Both the position numbers and the translations under genes were made by a program. Under the pieces are notes generated by a model, which did not search any database, was not told the DNA's origin, and saw only the letters and a program-made list of their open reading frames with translations. From Flavobacterium muglaense (lineage in GTDB: Bacteria; Bacteroidota; Bacteroidia; Flavobacteriales; Flavobacteriaceae), in assembly GCF_014305155.1 (NCBI RefSeq), contig NZ_JACRUK010000013.1:22928-86927 (forward strand): a stretch of DNA of 64,000 nt. Direction: 5' to 3'. The stretch's first letter is position 1, and the number at the start of each line of letters is the position of its first letter. Below, piece after piece: positions 56,262-64,000 of this stretch.

Positions 56262-56305
56262 GTGACATTTGTTACTGTGTAGCCCCTATTGCAAAATTAT
56301 CTTTG
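56262..56305 (+). promoter_or_regulatory. regulon operator and -7 element before the RND operon
   Basis: GTGACATTTGTTAC (56262-56275), identical to the 54167 site, and TATCTTTG (56298-56305). Centre-to-end distance is again 36.5 bases. Confidence 0.8.
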
Positions 56306-56325
56306 TATAATAATTAGAAATAAAA

Positions 56326-57642
56326 ATGATGAAGAAACTAAATTTAATAGTACTAATAGGAATAATTTCCATATCGACTTTCAGTTACGGTCAGGAAACG
56401 TTGGCTATTTCTAAAAGTGAGCTTTCGCAAAAGGTGAACGAGAAAAACTTACAGCTAAAAATTGCCAACCAAGATTTCAAGTCGGCTCAGGCTGATTACA
56501 AACAATCCGCAGCTATTTTTTTACCGAATATTACGGCTTCACATACCGCCATCTCGACTACAAATCCACTCATGGCTTTTGGGTCTAAACTAAATCAAGA
56601 AATCCTAACCGCATCCGATTTTGATCCCAATTTGTTGAATAATCCCAATCGCACACAAAATTTTGCTACAAAAATCGAGGTTTTACAACCACTAATAAAT
56701 GTAGATGGAATTTACGGACGCCAAGCTGCAAAAGCCAAAATGAATGCCTTTGCATTGCAAACGGAACGTACCAAAGAATACTTAGAACTAGAAGTCAATA
56801 AATCCTATATGGAATTGCAACTTAGCTATAAAGCGGTTGCAGTATTAGAAAAAGCGAATACGACAGCAGCCGCTAATTTGAAATTAATAGAAAATTATTT
56901 CAAACAAGGAATGCTGCAAAAAACCGATTTACTATCGGTACAAGTACGTGTAAACGAAGTTAAGAATCAATTGCAATATGCTAAAAGTAATGTCCAAAAT
57001 GCCTCTGATTATTTGGCTTTTTTACTAAATGAAGATATTGGCGATAAAGTATACAAACCAACAGAAGAATTAGAAAATAGCATTACAATTGCTAGTATTC
57101 CTACGCTAATTTCTGAAAACAGAAAAGACATTCAAGCGATGGATCAATCAAAAGAAGCGTATCAAAAAATGTTTCTTTCGAGCAAAATGAACTTCTTACC
57201 CCGATTAAATGCTTTTGGGAGTTATGAATTGTATGACGATAAATTGTTTGGCACGGCCGCCAAAGGTTATGTTGTAGGGGCGCAATTATCATGGAATGTT
57301 TTTGATGGTATGAAATCCATTGGAAAAATGGAAAGAGCAAAAGCCGATTTCCAAAAATCCGAGATAGAAACCCAACAGTACAAAGCCAAAAGCCAATTGG
57401 AATTGAACAAAACCAATCGTCAGATAAAAGATGCTGAGAATAAGGTAGCACTCTCCAAACTAGATTTAGAACAATGGCAAGAAGCGTATAGAATAAGAAG
57501 CAATCGTTTTACTCAAGGGCTAGAAAAAACAACCGACTTATTACAAACAGAAACTCAAATGTTCAAAAAAGAGTTGGACTATTTACAGGCGGTTTTTGAA
57601 TACAATTTCACCCAGCAATATTTACAGTTTTTAACCAATTAG
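56326..57642 (+). CDS. TolC-family outer-membrane protein of the RND operon
   Basis: 438 aa. A second ATG lies one codon in. A signal peptide (about 1-22) precedes two OEP repeats with long helices. It serves as the outer-membrane exit for the adaptor and RND pump downstream. Sequence is unlike the TolC of the ABC operon. The operator before it ties the pump to the sulfide regulon. Confidence 0.87.
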   Translation: MMKKLNLIVLIGIISISTFSYGQETLAISKSELSQKVNEKNLQLKIANQDFKSAQADYKQSAAIFLPNITASHTAISTTNPLMAFGSKLNQEILTASDFDPNLLNNPNRTQNFATKIEVLQPLINVDGIYGRQAAKAKMNAFALQTERTKEYLELEVNKSYMELQLSYKAVAVLEKANTTAAANLKLIENYFKQGMLQKTDLLSVQVRVNEVKNQLQYAKSNVQNASDYLAFLLNEDIGDKVYKPTEELENSITIASIPTLISENRKDIQAMDQSKEAYQKMFLSSKMNFLPRLNAFGSYELYDDKLFGTAAKGYVVGAQLSWNVFDGMKSIGKMERAKADFQKSEIETQQYKAKSQLELNKTNRQIKDAENKVALSKLDLEQWQEAYRIRSNRFTQGLEKTTDLLQTETQMFKKELDYLQAVFEYNFTQQYLQFLTN

Positions 57643-57669
57643 GAGTTGTTAGAAAATAGAAGAAAGAAA

Positions 57670-58095
57670 AATTGAACCACATAGCTATGTGTAACTATCC
57701 TAAAGCGTAGCATCTTTTTTTAAGAATATAAAAACTATGTTTCTATGTGGATAGAGAACACAAAAAGAGTAAAAAATAAAAGAAAATGGAACCACATAGA
57801 ATCATAGAAAAAAAAGAATAGAATAGAAATGATTTTTGCACAAAGCTATATGCAACTATCCTAAAGCGTAGCATCCTTTTTTAAAGACTAGAAAAACTAT
57901 GTTTCTATGTGGATAGAGAACACAAAAAGAGTAAAAAATAAAAGAAAATGGAACCACATAGAATCATAGAAAAAAATAGAATAGAATTAATTTATCCACA
58001 TAGCTATGTGTAACTATTCTAAAGCGTAGCATACTTTTTTAAAGACAAGAAAAACTATGTTTCTATGTGGTTAGAAAATACAAAAAGAGTAAAAA
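57670..58095 (+). repeat. three-unit tandem repeat array before the RND adaptor gene
   Basis: Three imperfect units of about 160 bases. The mark CTAAAGCGTAGCAT recurs at about 57700, 57861 and 58019, i.e. 161 and 158 bases apart. ACTATGTTTCTATGTGG recurs at about 57730, 57895 and 58051. Most units carry ACCACATAGCTATGTG at one end and CTATGTGG at the other, so each can fold. Units diverge by point changes. The 482-base gap contains no gene. Confidence 0.8.
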
Positions 58096-58124
58096 ATAGA
58101 ATCAACAAACAATTAAATACTACC

Positions 58125-59207
58125 ATGAAAAAAATATTTATACCAATCATAGCAATCGCCATATCAACCTTAACTTCCTGCAACGGAGAGAAAAAAGAAG
58201 CGTTAGCTGAATCTCCTGCAATTGTCGTTAAAGTAAGTGGCGCATCCCAAAATGACAACAGTCCGTTTGTAAGTGCCAGTGGGAAAATTGAAGCCGAAAA
58301 CAGCGCAAATATAAGCACCCGAATGATGGGTTATGTAACCAAAGTTCATGTAACTGTAGGACAAAGAGTGAATGCTGGACAAACTCTTGTAAGCATTAAT
58401 AATTCTGATTTACTAGCCAAAAAAGCACAAGTAGATGCAAGCATTCTGCAAGCCACTGCTGGGTACAACAACGCTAAAAAAGATTACGATCGTTTTTCAA
58501 ATTTGTTTAAGCAACAATCTGCTTCGCAAAAAGAACTAGACGATATGACGGCACGTTATGAAATGGCTAAAGCGGGATTAGAAGGCGCCAAACAAATGAG
58601 AAATGAAGTTTTGGCACAATTCAATTATTCGAATATTACAGCTCCGTTTTCAGGGGTAGTGACCAACACTTTTGTGAAAGAAGGTGATATGGCAAATCCT
58701 GGAATGCCATTAGTAAGTGTGGAAGGCGCTTCAAAACTGCAAGTGACTGCTATGGTTTCGGAAAACGACATCAATGCAATCAAAAAAGGGATGCCGGTAA
58801 AAGTTTTAGTAAAATCGTCTAATAAAAACCTGACAGGGAAAGTGAGTGAATTAAGTACCTCAGCAACGAATACGGGTGGTCAATATTTAGTAAAAATCGA
58901 TTTGGATAAAACCGACAGCTCTATTTTATCGGGCATGTTTGTCAATGTTCAGTTTCCTGTTGAAAACCAAGCGAATACTACTGCAAATGACATGCTTTTA
59001 ATTCCGCTAACTGCATTGGTAAAACAAGGTCAACTGACAGGAGTATACACCATCGGTACCGAAAATGTTGCGATCTTAAGATGGTTGCGTATTGGTAAAA
59101 CATTTGGCACTCAAGTAGAAGTTTTGTCTGGGTTATCAGCGAACGAACAATACATCGTTTCTGCCGAAGGAAAATTGTTTAACGGAGCGAAAGTTAGTGT
59201 TCAGTAA
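58125..59207 (+). CDS. RND efflux periplasmic adaptor lipoprotein
   Basis: 360 aa from the ATG at 58125. Lipobox LTSCNG (Cys16). A biotinyl-lipoyl domain (about 60-100), coiled-coil hairpin (about 100-170), beta-barrel (about 180-260) and membrane-proximal part are typical of MFP adaptors (AcrA/MexA class). It bridges the RND pump and TolC. The frame opens at 58065 but the extension overlaps the repeat array. Confidence 0.88.
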   Translation: MKKIFIPIIAIAISTLTSCNGEKKEALAESPAIVVKVSGASQNDNSPFVSASGKIEAENSANISTRMMGYVTKVHVTVGQRVNAGQTLVSINNSDLLAKKAQVDASILQATAGYNNAKKDYDRFSNLFKQQSASQKELDDMTARYEMAKAGLEGAKQMRNEVLAQFNYSNITAPFSGVVTNTFVKEGDMANPGMPLVSVEGASKLQVTAMVSENDINAIKKGMPVKVLVKSSNKNLTGKVSELSTSATNTGGQYLVKIDLDKTDSSILSGMFVNVQFPVENQANTTANDMLLIPLTALVKQGQLTGVYTIGTENVAILRWLRIGKTFGTQVEVLSGLSANEQYIVSAEGKLFNGAKVSVQ

Positions 59208-59288
59208 AAAAAGTTTAAAGTTTGAGGTTTAAAGTTTAAAGTTGATGAACCTAAACTATAAATGAATAAAAAAATAGTCCTTAATAGT

Positions 59289-59387
59289 GCGTGAGGGATA
59301 GCAGTGGAAATCCTTTTTGTTTTTTCTTTTAAAAACAAAAAGATTGAAACGAATAGCCCGACCCGACTTTTTGAGAGGGTCACGCCC
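59289..59387 (-). repeat. interspersed repeat, copy E (long type)
   Basis: Minus-strand reading: GGGCGTGACCCTCTC..., then GCTATTCGTTTCAATC, a palindrome TTTTTGTTTTT / AAAAACAAAAA (approximate), then GGATTTCCACTGCTATCCCT and CACGC. It lies between the adaptor and RND genes. Confidence 0.78.
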
Positions 59388-59403
59388 AAATAAATAAATT
59401 ATT

Positions 59404-62400
59404 ATGCAAGAAGGAATTTCAGGTAAAATTGCCAATTTTTTCATCAATTCGAAACTAACCATTTTGATGATGATCGGTTTGATGATCATTGGTGTTTACA
59501 GTTCTTTTCTTATTCCAAGAGAAGAAGAACCACAAATTAATGTTCCCATGGCCGATGTAATGGTGGGTTATCCAGGAGCGAGCCCTACCGAAGTAGAAAG
59601 TCGTGTGGCTAAACCTTTAGAGAAAATTATCTCGAATATTAAAGGGGTGGAACACGTGCATACGATGGCAATGAATGGCCAAGCGATGCTTATTGTTCAG
59701 TTTTATGTAGGTCAAGATGTGGAGCGCTCGTATGTAAAATTGTACGACGAACTAGCAAAACACGAAGATATGTTCCCAAAAGGAGTGTACAAACCCATGG
59801 TAAAAACACGTTCTATTGATGATGTTCCTATGCTTGGTATCACGCTTTGGAGCGAAAAAATGGACGATTTTCAGTTGCGTCAAATTGCCGAAGAAGTAAC
59901 ATCAGAAATTGAAAAAGTAAAAGATGTTGCTATTACTAAAGAAATTGGTGGTAGAAGTAGAACACTAAAAGTAGTGCTTGACAAAGATAAAATGGCCGAA
60001 AACGGTATTGATCCGTTAGGAATTATGCAAATGATTCAAGCTAATAACGGAAGCTCACAGTCGGGTAGTTTTGTCAATCAGGACCAAGAATTTCTATTGA
60101 CAACTGGCCAATTTTTGACTTCGGCGGATGATGTAGAAAATCTAGTGGTGGGAGTCAATAAAAACAGACCCGTTTACTTAAAACAAGTGGCTACCATTGC
60201 AGATGGCGCCGGCACAGCAAGAAACTACGTATCTTTTGGTTACGGAAAAACCAATGAAAACTATAAAAAAGCACAGTCTGAATATCCTGCTGTTACGATA
60301 TCTGTAGGTAAAGTGAAAGGCGCGGATGCGATGAAAATTTCGGAAAAAATAATCGAAAAAGTAGACCATTTAAAGTCGAATTTGATTCCGAATGACGTTC
60401 ATGTTGAAATAACACGTAATTACGGAGAAACGGCTTCGGACAAAGTAGGTGAATTATTAATGCACTTAGGAATCGCAATTTTGGCAGTTACTATTTTAGT
60501 GATGCTTGCTATGGGATGGCGCGGTGGATTAGTAGTATTCTTCTCGGTACCATTAACGTTTGCATTGACGCTTTTCAGTTATTATATGCTGGATTATACG
60601 CTGAATCGAATTACTCTTTTCGCCTTGGTTTTTGTGGTGGGAATTGTTGTTGATGATAGTATTATTATTGCCGAAAACATGCACAGGCATTTTAAAATGA
60701 AACGATTACCCTTTAAACAAGCCGCAATTTATGCGATAAATGAAGTAGGAAATCCAACCATTTTGGCCACATTCACAGTTATTGCAGCGATATTACCTAT
60801 GGCATTTGTATCTGGAATGATGGGGCCCTATATGAGTCCGATGCCAATTGGAGCTTCGATTGCGATGATTTTATCGCTGTTTGTTGCCTTGACGGTGACA
60901 CCTTATTTAGGATACCATTTATTGCAAGAAAAAGATACGCAAGAACATAAAGAAGCTGAAGGACTAGAAACTAGTTTCATCTACAGAATCTATAGTAAGC
61001 TAGAGCGTCCTTTACTAGAAAGCAGTAAAAGAAGAAGAATACTTGTTGGGATAACAGTATTGCTCCTAATAGGTTCGGTTGGTATGTTTTTCACTAAATC
61101 TGTTTTGGTAAAAATGTTGCCTTTTGATAATAAAAATGAATTTCAAGTGGTCATTGATATGCCTGAAGGAACTACGCTAGAGAGAACGGCAGCAGTTACT
61201 AAAGAAATTGCACAATATTTAACCACCATTCCAGAGGTAGTCGATTATCAAAACTACATTGGAACATCGGCACCAATCACTTTTAACGGATTAGTGCGTC
61301 ATTATGATTTACGTGGTGGAAGCAATATGGCCGACATTCAAGTGAATTTATTACATAAAGAAGAGCGTAAATTACAAAGTCATGATATTGCAAAAATAGT
61401 ACGTCCTGTAATTCAAAAAATTGCTGGTAAATATGGTGCTAATGTTAAGATTATTGAAGTTCCACCAGGACCTCCAGTGCTATCAACACTAGTTGCTGAA
61501 GTTTATGGTCCAAACTACAAAGACCAGATTAAAGTGGCAAAGCAAGTTAAAGATATTTTGCATAAAACAGACGGAATTGTAGACATTGACTGGACTGTAG
61601 AAGACAATCAAACAGAATACAAACTGGAAGTGGATAAAGAAAAAGCAATGCTTAACGGGATTGCACCACAACAAATAGTGGGGAATTTAACTTATTTATT
61701 GCAAGAATATCCAATTGCTAATTTGTATGCCGAAAATTCGAATGACAACGTAGCTATTGTTCTTTCGCTTGACGACAAGGACAAAACAAGCTTGCAAGAC
61801 ATTCAGAACTTGAAAATAAAAGGAAATCAAGGGAATATGATTCCAGTGAGTGATTTGGTTACAGTTGTTCGAGGAACTTTGCAAAAAACCATTTATAGAA
61901 AAGATCAAAAACGTGTGGTTTATGTCACTGCTGATATGGCTGGTGCACTAGAAAGTCCAGTCTATGCCATTCTAGGAATGACGGAAAAACTAGATAAAAT
62001 GAAAGTTCCAAAAGGCTATAAAGTCAATGAATTGTACATGGAACAACCTACGGACGAAAGCGATTTTACGGTAAAATGGGATGGAGAATGGCAAATTACT
62101 TTGGAAGTATTTCGTGATTTAGGTGTTGCTTTTATGGTTGCCATCGTGATCATTTATATGTTGATTGTGGGCTGGTTCCAGAATTTCAAAACTCCAATGG
62201 TAATGATGTTGGCTATTCCGCTATCGTTAATTGGGATTGTTTTTGGCCACTGGCTGCTAGGTGCTTATTTTACAGCAACTTCATTTATTGGTATGATTGC
62301 ATTAGCAGGAGTTATGGTTCGAAATTCGGTTTTGTTGATCGACTTTATCGAAATACGTTTGAATGACGGTATCGAACTAAAACAAGCTATTATAGAAGCT

Positions 62401-62595
62401 GGAGCAGTAAGAACCTCTCCTATTTTATTGACTACTGGAGCGGTTGTTATAGGAGCGTCGATCATACTATTTGATCCGTTGTTTCAAGGATTGGCGATAT
62501 CATTAGTATTTGGAGCCATTGTTTCAACGATTCTTACTTTGATTGTAGTACCAATTATTTACTACATCACTGAGAGAAAGAAATGGGAAAAATAA
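59404..62595 (+). CDS. RND efflux pump, AcrB-like
   Basis: 1063 aa, the usual RND length. It has twelve membrane helices in two repeats and two large periplasmic loops. The proton-relay pair GIVVDDSIIIAEN (DD in TM4) is present, matching the hydrophobic/amphiphilic-efflux (HAE) class rather than metal-specific CusA. The substrate is unknown. Membership in the sulfide regulon suggests export of sulfur-derived or organic thiol compounds; this is inferred. Confidence 0.9.
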   Translation: MQEGISGKIANFFINSKLTILMMIGLMIIGVYSSFLIPREEEPQINVPMADVMVGYPGASPTEVESRVAKPLEKIISNIKGVEHVHTMAMNGQAMLIVQFYVGQDVERSYVKLYDELAKHEDMFPKGVYKPMVKTRSIDDVPMLGITLWSEKMDDFQLRQIAEEVTSEIEKVKDVAITKEIGGRSRTLKVVLDKDKMAENGIDPLGIMQMIQANNGSSQSGSFVNQDQEFLLTTGQFLTSADDVENLVVGVNKNRPVYLKQVATIADGAGTARNYVSFGYGKTNENYKKAQSEYPAVTISVGKVKGADAMKISEKIIEKVDHLKSNLIPNDVHVEITRNYGETASDKVGELLMHLGIAILAVTILVMLAMGWRGGLVVFFSVPLTFALTLFSYYMLDYTLNRITLFALVFVVGIVVDDSIIIAENMHRHFKMKRLPFKQAAIYAINEVGNPTILATFTVIAAILPMAFVSGMMGPYMSPMPIGASIAMILSLFVALTVTPYLGYHLLQEKDTQEHKEAEGLETSFIYRIYSKLERPLLESSKRRRILVGITVLLLIGSVGMFFTKSVLVKMLPFDNKNEFQVVIDMPEGTTLERTAAVTKEIAQYLTTIPEVVDYQNYIGTSAPITFNGLVRHYDLRGGSNMADIQVNLLHKEERKLQSHDIAKIVRPVIQKIAGKYGANVKIIEVPPGPPVLSTLVAEVYGPNYKDQIKVAKQVKDILHKTDGIVDIDWTVEDNQTEYKLEVDKEKAMLNGIAPQQIVGNLTYLLQEYPIANLYAENSNDNVAIVLSLDDKDKTSLQDIQNLKIKGNQGNMIPVSDLVTVVRGTLQKTIYRKDQKRVVYVTADMAGALESPVYAILGMTEKLDKMKVPKGYKVNELYMEQPTDESDFTVKWDGEWQITLEVFRDLGVAFMVAIVIIYMLIVGWFQNFKTPMVMMLAIPLSLIGIVFGHWLLGAYFTATSFIGMIALAGVMVRNSVLLIDFIEIRLNDGIELKQAIIEAGAVRTSPILLTTGAVVIGASIILFDPLFQGLAISLVFGAIVSTILTLIVVPIIYYITERKKWEK

Positions 62596-62607
62596 AAATT
62601 GTTCAAA

Positions 62608-62658
62608 GTTTAAGGTTTAAAGTTACAGCACTAAAACCTTAAACTTCAAACCTTAAAC
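62608..62658. repeat. GTTTAAGGTTTAAAG inverted repeat
   Basis: GTTTAAGGTTTAAAGTT (62608-62624) pairs with AACTTCAAACCTTAAAC (62642-62658), one mismatch. Degenerate relatives lie at 59209-59255 and 45815-45842. It sits in the short gap before the PII-like gene. Confidence 0.55.
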
Positions 62659-62667
62659 AAAAAACAA

Positions 62668-62973
62668 ATGAAACTACTAATCATAACAGCTATTGCGGCA
62701 TTTGACGAAGATGTCAAAAAAATGCTTAAACAAGCGTCCGTAAAAACATTTACTTACAAAGCCGTTAAGGGATTTACGGACCTATCCGAAGAAGCAATTG
62801 AAAGCAACTGGTTTGCTAGCGAAATGAACGAAAATGAATCTGTTTTGTATTACGCTTTTGTAAAGAAAGAAAATGTAGATCTGTTTTTTGATCTCGTAAA
62901 TGAATTTAATAGGAAACAGCAAAGTTTATCTCATATACACGTTGCCGTATTAAATATCGAAAAATCAAATTAA
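62668..62973 (+). CDS. small PII-like (DUF3240-type) protein downstream of the RND pump
   Basis: 101 aa. The pattern MKLLIITAIAAFDEDVKKMLKQA, FTYKAVKGFTDL and LYYAFVKKENVDLFFDLVNEFNR (in parts) predicts a beta-alpha-beta ferredoxin-like fold like PII and DUF3240 proteins, which often accompany efflux operons. A regulatory role on the pump is plausible; no known ligand-binding motif is seen. Confidence 0.6.
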   Translation: MKLLIITAIAAFDEDVKKMLKQASVKTFTYKAVKGFTDLSEEAIESNWFASEMNENESVLYYAFVKKENVDLFFDLVNEFNRKQQSLSHIHVAVLNIEKSN

Positions 62974-63022
62974 CAACAATTAAATTAGAGGTCAAAAATG
63001 ATTTGTACCTCGCAATGAAAAC

Positions 63023-63208
63023 ATGAAAAATAAAGCATTTAGAATTATAGTAGGTTCATTTATATTAATCAGTTTGTTACTGGCCACCTATGTGAATCAG
63101 AATTGGCTGTGGTTTACCGCATTTATCGGTATCAATCTAATCCAATCTGCCTTTACAAAATGGTGTTTACTCGAAACTATTTTAACCAAACTAGGCCTAA
63201 AAGACTAG
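63023..63208 (+). CDS. DUF2892 (YgaP-type) small membrane protein
   Basis: 61 aa with two helices (about 6-24 and 28-44), the NLIQSAFTKWCLLETIL segment and a Cys. It is like the DUF2892 protein next to the dioxygenase, linking the RND operon to sulfur handling. A terminator follows. Confidence 0.75.
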   Translation: MKNKAFRIIVGSFILISLLLATYVNQNWLWFTAFIGINLIQSAFTKWCLLETILTKLGLKD

Positions 63209-63225
63209 TTTTATTATTTCAAACC

Positions 63226-63256
63226 AAGCCGAAACAAATGTTTCGGCTTTTTTTTG
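63226..63256 (+). terminator. RND operon terminator
   Basis: AGCCGAAA / TTTCGGCT with a caaatg-type loop and nine Ts. Confidence 0.85.
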
Positions 63257-63386
63257 TTCCTAATTTTAAACGAATGCATAAGCCAAAGAACTAGTAAAAT
63301 CAATACTTGGCGTTTACTTTACTCCTTCCCCTCCGTCATAAACAGATCATCCTAAATAATTATTTTAACAAAACAATAACTAACAC

Positions 63387-63419
63387 TTGTATATACAAAT
63401 AAAAAAAGTGTTACATTTG
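63387..63419 (+). promoter_or_regulatory. marR promoter with palindromic operator
   Basis: TTGTATATACAA (63387-63398) is a perfect palindrome overlapping the -33 TTG. The -7 element TACATTTG lies at 63412-63419, 22 bases after that TTG. This layout suits autorepression by the MarR protein encoded next. Confidence 0.65.
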
Positions 63420-63443
63420 TACCAACAAATAAGAACCGCTGGT

Positions 63444-63899
63444 ATGAAAATTGAAGATGAAATAAAAAGCACAGTGCCATTAGCCATTTCGAAAAAAATA
63501 ATTTTGAATATTTTATACACACAAAATATGCAAAATGAAAAATTCAACGAGCTAATGAAACCTTACGATTTGTCTGGAGAACAATACAATGTTTTACGAA
63601 TTTTACGTGGTCAGAAAGGAAATCCTGCCAATATGAATTTGATTCAAGAACGCATGATTGCCAAAACAAGTAATACCACTCGACTAGTTGATAAGTTATT
63701 ATTGAAAAATTTAGTAACCCGCAATGTTTGCCCAGAAAACCGACGTAAAATTGAGGTACTGATTACTCAAAAAGGACTAGATGTTTTGAGCGATTTAGAC
63801 CCAAAAGTCAATGAACATGAAGATAATTTTTCAAAAAACTTGACAACTCCTGAACTAGAACTATTAAATACATTATTAGAAAAATATAGAAACCACTAA
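63444..63899 (+). CDS. MarR-family regulator
   Basis: 151 aa from the ATG at 63444; the frame opens at 63387 inside the operator and is not a start. The winged helix (about 50-115) shows LRILRGQKGNPANMNLIQERMIAKTSNTTRLVDKLL (in parts) and NRRKIEVLIT in the wing. No Cys lies in the first helix of the kind used by OhrR. Target genes are probably downstream, outside the window; the next 100 bases hold no recognisable gene. Confidence 0.88.
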   Translation: MKIEDEIKSTVPLAISKKIILNILYTQNMQNEKFNELMKPYDLSGEQYNVLRILRGQKGNPANMNLIQERMIAKTSNTTRLVDKLLLKNLVTRNVCPENRRKIEVLITQKGLDVLSDLDPKVNEHEDNFSKNLTTPELELLNTLLEKYRNH

Positions 63900-64000
63900 T
63901 TAGAACATCATGAGCACATTTTTATACCAAACGCATTTATTGTATAGACCAAATATTGTCTAAAAAAACATAGCTATAACCACAGATACTCATGACCTCT

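Noticed and set aside
57670..58095. Possible CRISPR array
   Set aside because: Units are about 160 bases, only three, and similar over their full length; there are no short repeats with unique spacers and no cas genes.
63910..63963. Short ORF at the right edge (17 codons)
   Set aside because: Too short, no promoter or start context, and the window ends before any supporting feature.
1..64000. rRNA or tRNA genes
   Set aside because: Apart from the tRNA-like part of ssrA, no cloverleaf with a GGTTCGAATCC-type T-arm or rRNA landmark was seen.

Overview
The window reads as a chromosome segment from a Flavobacterium-like member of the Bacteroidota. The evidence is: low-GC DNA; many promoters with the Bacteroidota -7 element TAnnTTTG (for example TACATTTG before ssrA, TACCTTTG at 37345 and 54203); few Shine-Dalgarno sequences; a tmRNA tag GENNYALAA; a SusC-like carboxypeptidase-regulatory/plug/beta-barrel protein; and flavobacterial-type envelope lipoproteins. 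No genus-level marker such as 16S rRNA is present, so the genus is an inference.

Layout. 1-15.7 kb: mostly housekeeping genes (partial L,D-transpeptidase, LpxD, methylcrotonyl-CoA-carboxylase-type carboxyltransferase, S41 protease, MenE with a CPBP protease, ArsC-like protein, outer-membrane receptor, fumarase, AlaDH/Lys1-type dehydrogenase, beta-lactamase-fold lipoprotein). 15.8-16.2 kb: ssrA (tmRNA). 16.5-24.4 kb: an accessory type I restriction-modification locus, hsdM-hsdS-kilA-N-hsdR-fic, all on the minus strand just downstream of ssrA. 24.7-30.4 kb: a minus-strand molybdenum-cofactor operon, modE-like/tauE/mobA/moaD/moeB/moaE/moaCB/moaA, with a near-perfect ModE operator over its promoter. 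30.6-35.4 kb: OsmC, a frameshifted RhtA-like exporter, decayed DNA, GapN and a rhodanese. 35.7-40.9 kb: a Crp/Fnr regulator, TauE, an ETHE1-like persulfide dioxygenase-rhodanese fusion, small membrane proteins, a TPMT-type methyltransferase and thioredoxin. 40.9-48.2 kb: a TetR-controlled TolC/HlyD/ABC export operon. 48.3-54.0 kb: a giant ten-PAS hybrid kinase. 54.5-63.2 kb: an SQR-like flavoprotein, a 43-aa peptide gene, and a TolC/adaptor/RND efflux operon with a PII-like gene and a DUF2892 gene. 63.4 kb: a MarR regulator.

The strongest new signal is a regulon. Five palindromes of the form GTRAYAnnTGTYAC (allowing variants) occur before tauE, before the persulfide dioxygenase, before SQR, before the RND operon, and before a gene-less 300-base stretch. 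All five have their centre exactly 36.5 bases from the last base of a TAnnTTTG-like -7 element, as expected for a class-II Crp-family activator. The adjacent Crp/Fnr protein is the natural candidate. The genes make a coherent sulfide route: SQR makes persulfide, the dioxygenase makes sulfite, rhodanese transfers sulfane sulfur, and TauE exports sulfite. The regulon also adds an RND pump, a thiol-methyltransferase-like protein and a possible small RNA.

Other structure: a five-copy interspersed repeat with conserved flanks and a copy-specific palindrome; a three-unit tandem repeat before the RND adaptor gene; twin identical palindromes in and upstream of kilA-N; an array of inverted half-sites before fic; and short repeat-derived insertions kept in frame inside hsdM and hsdS.
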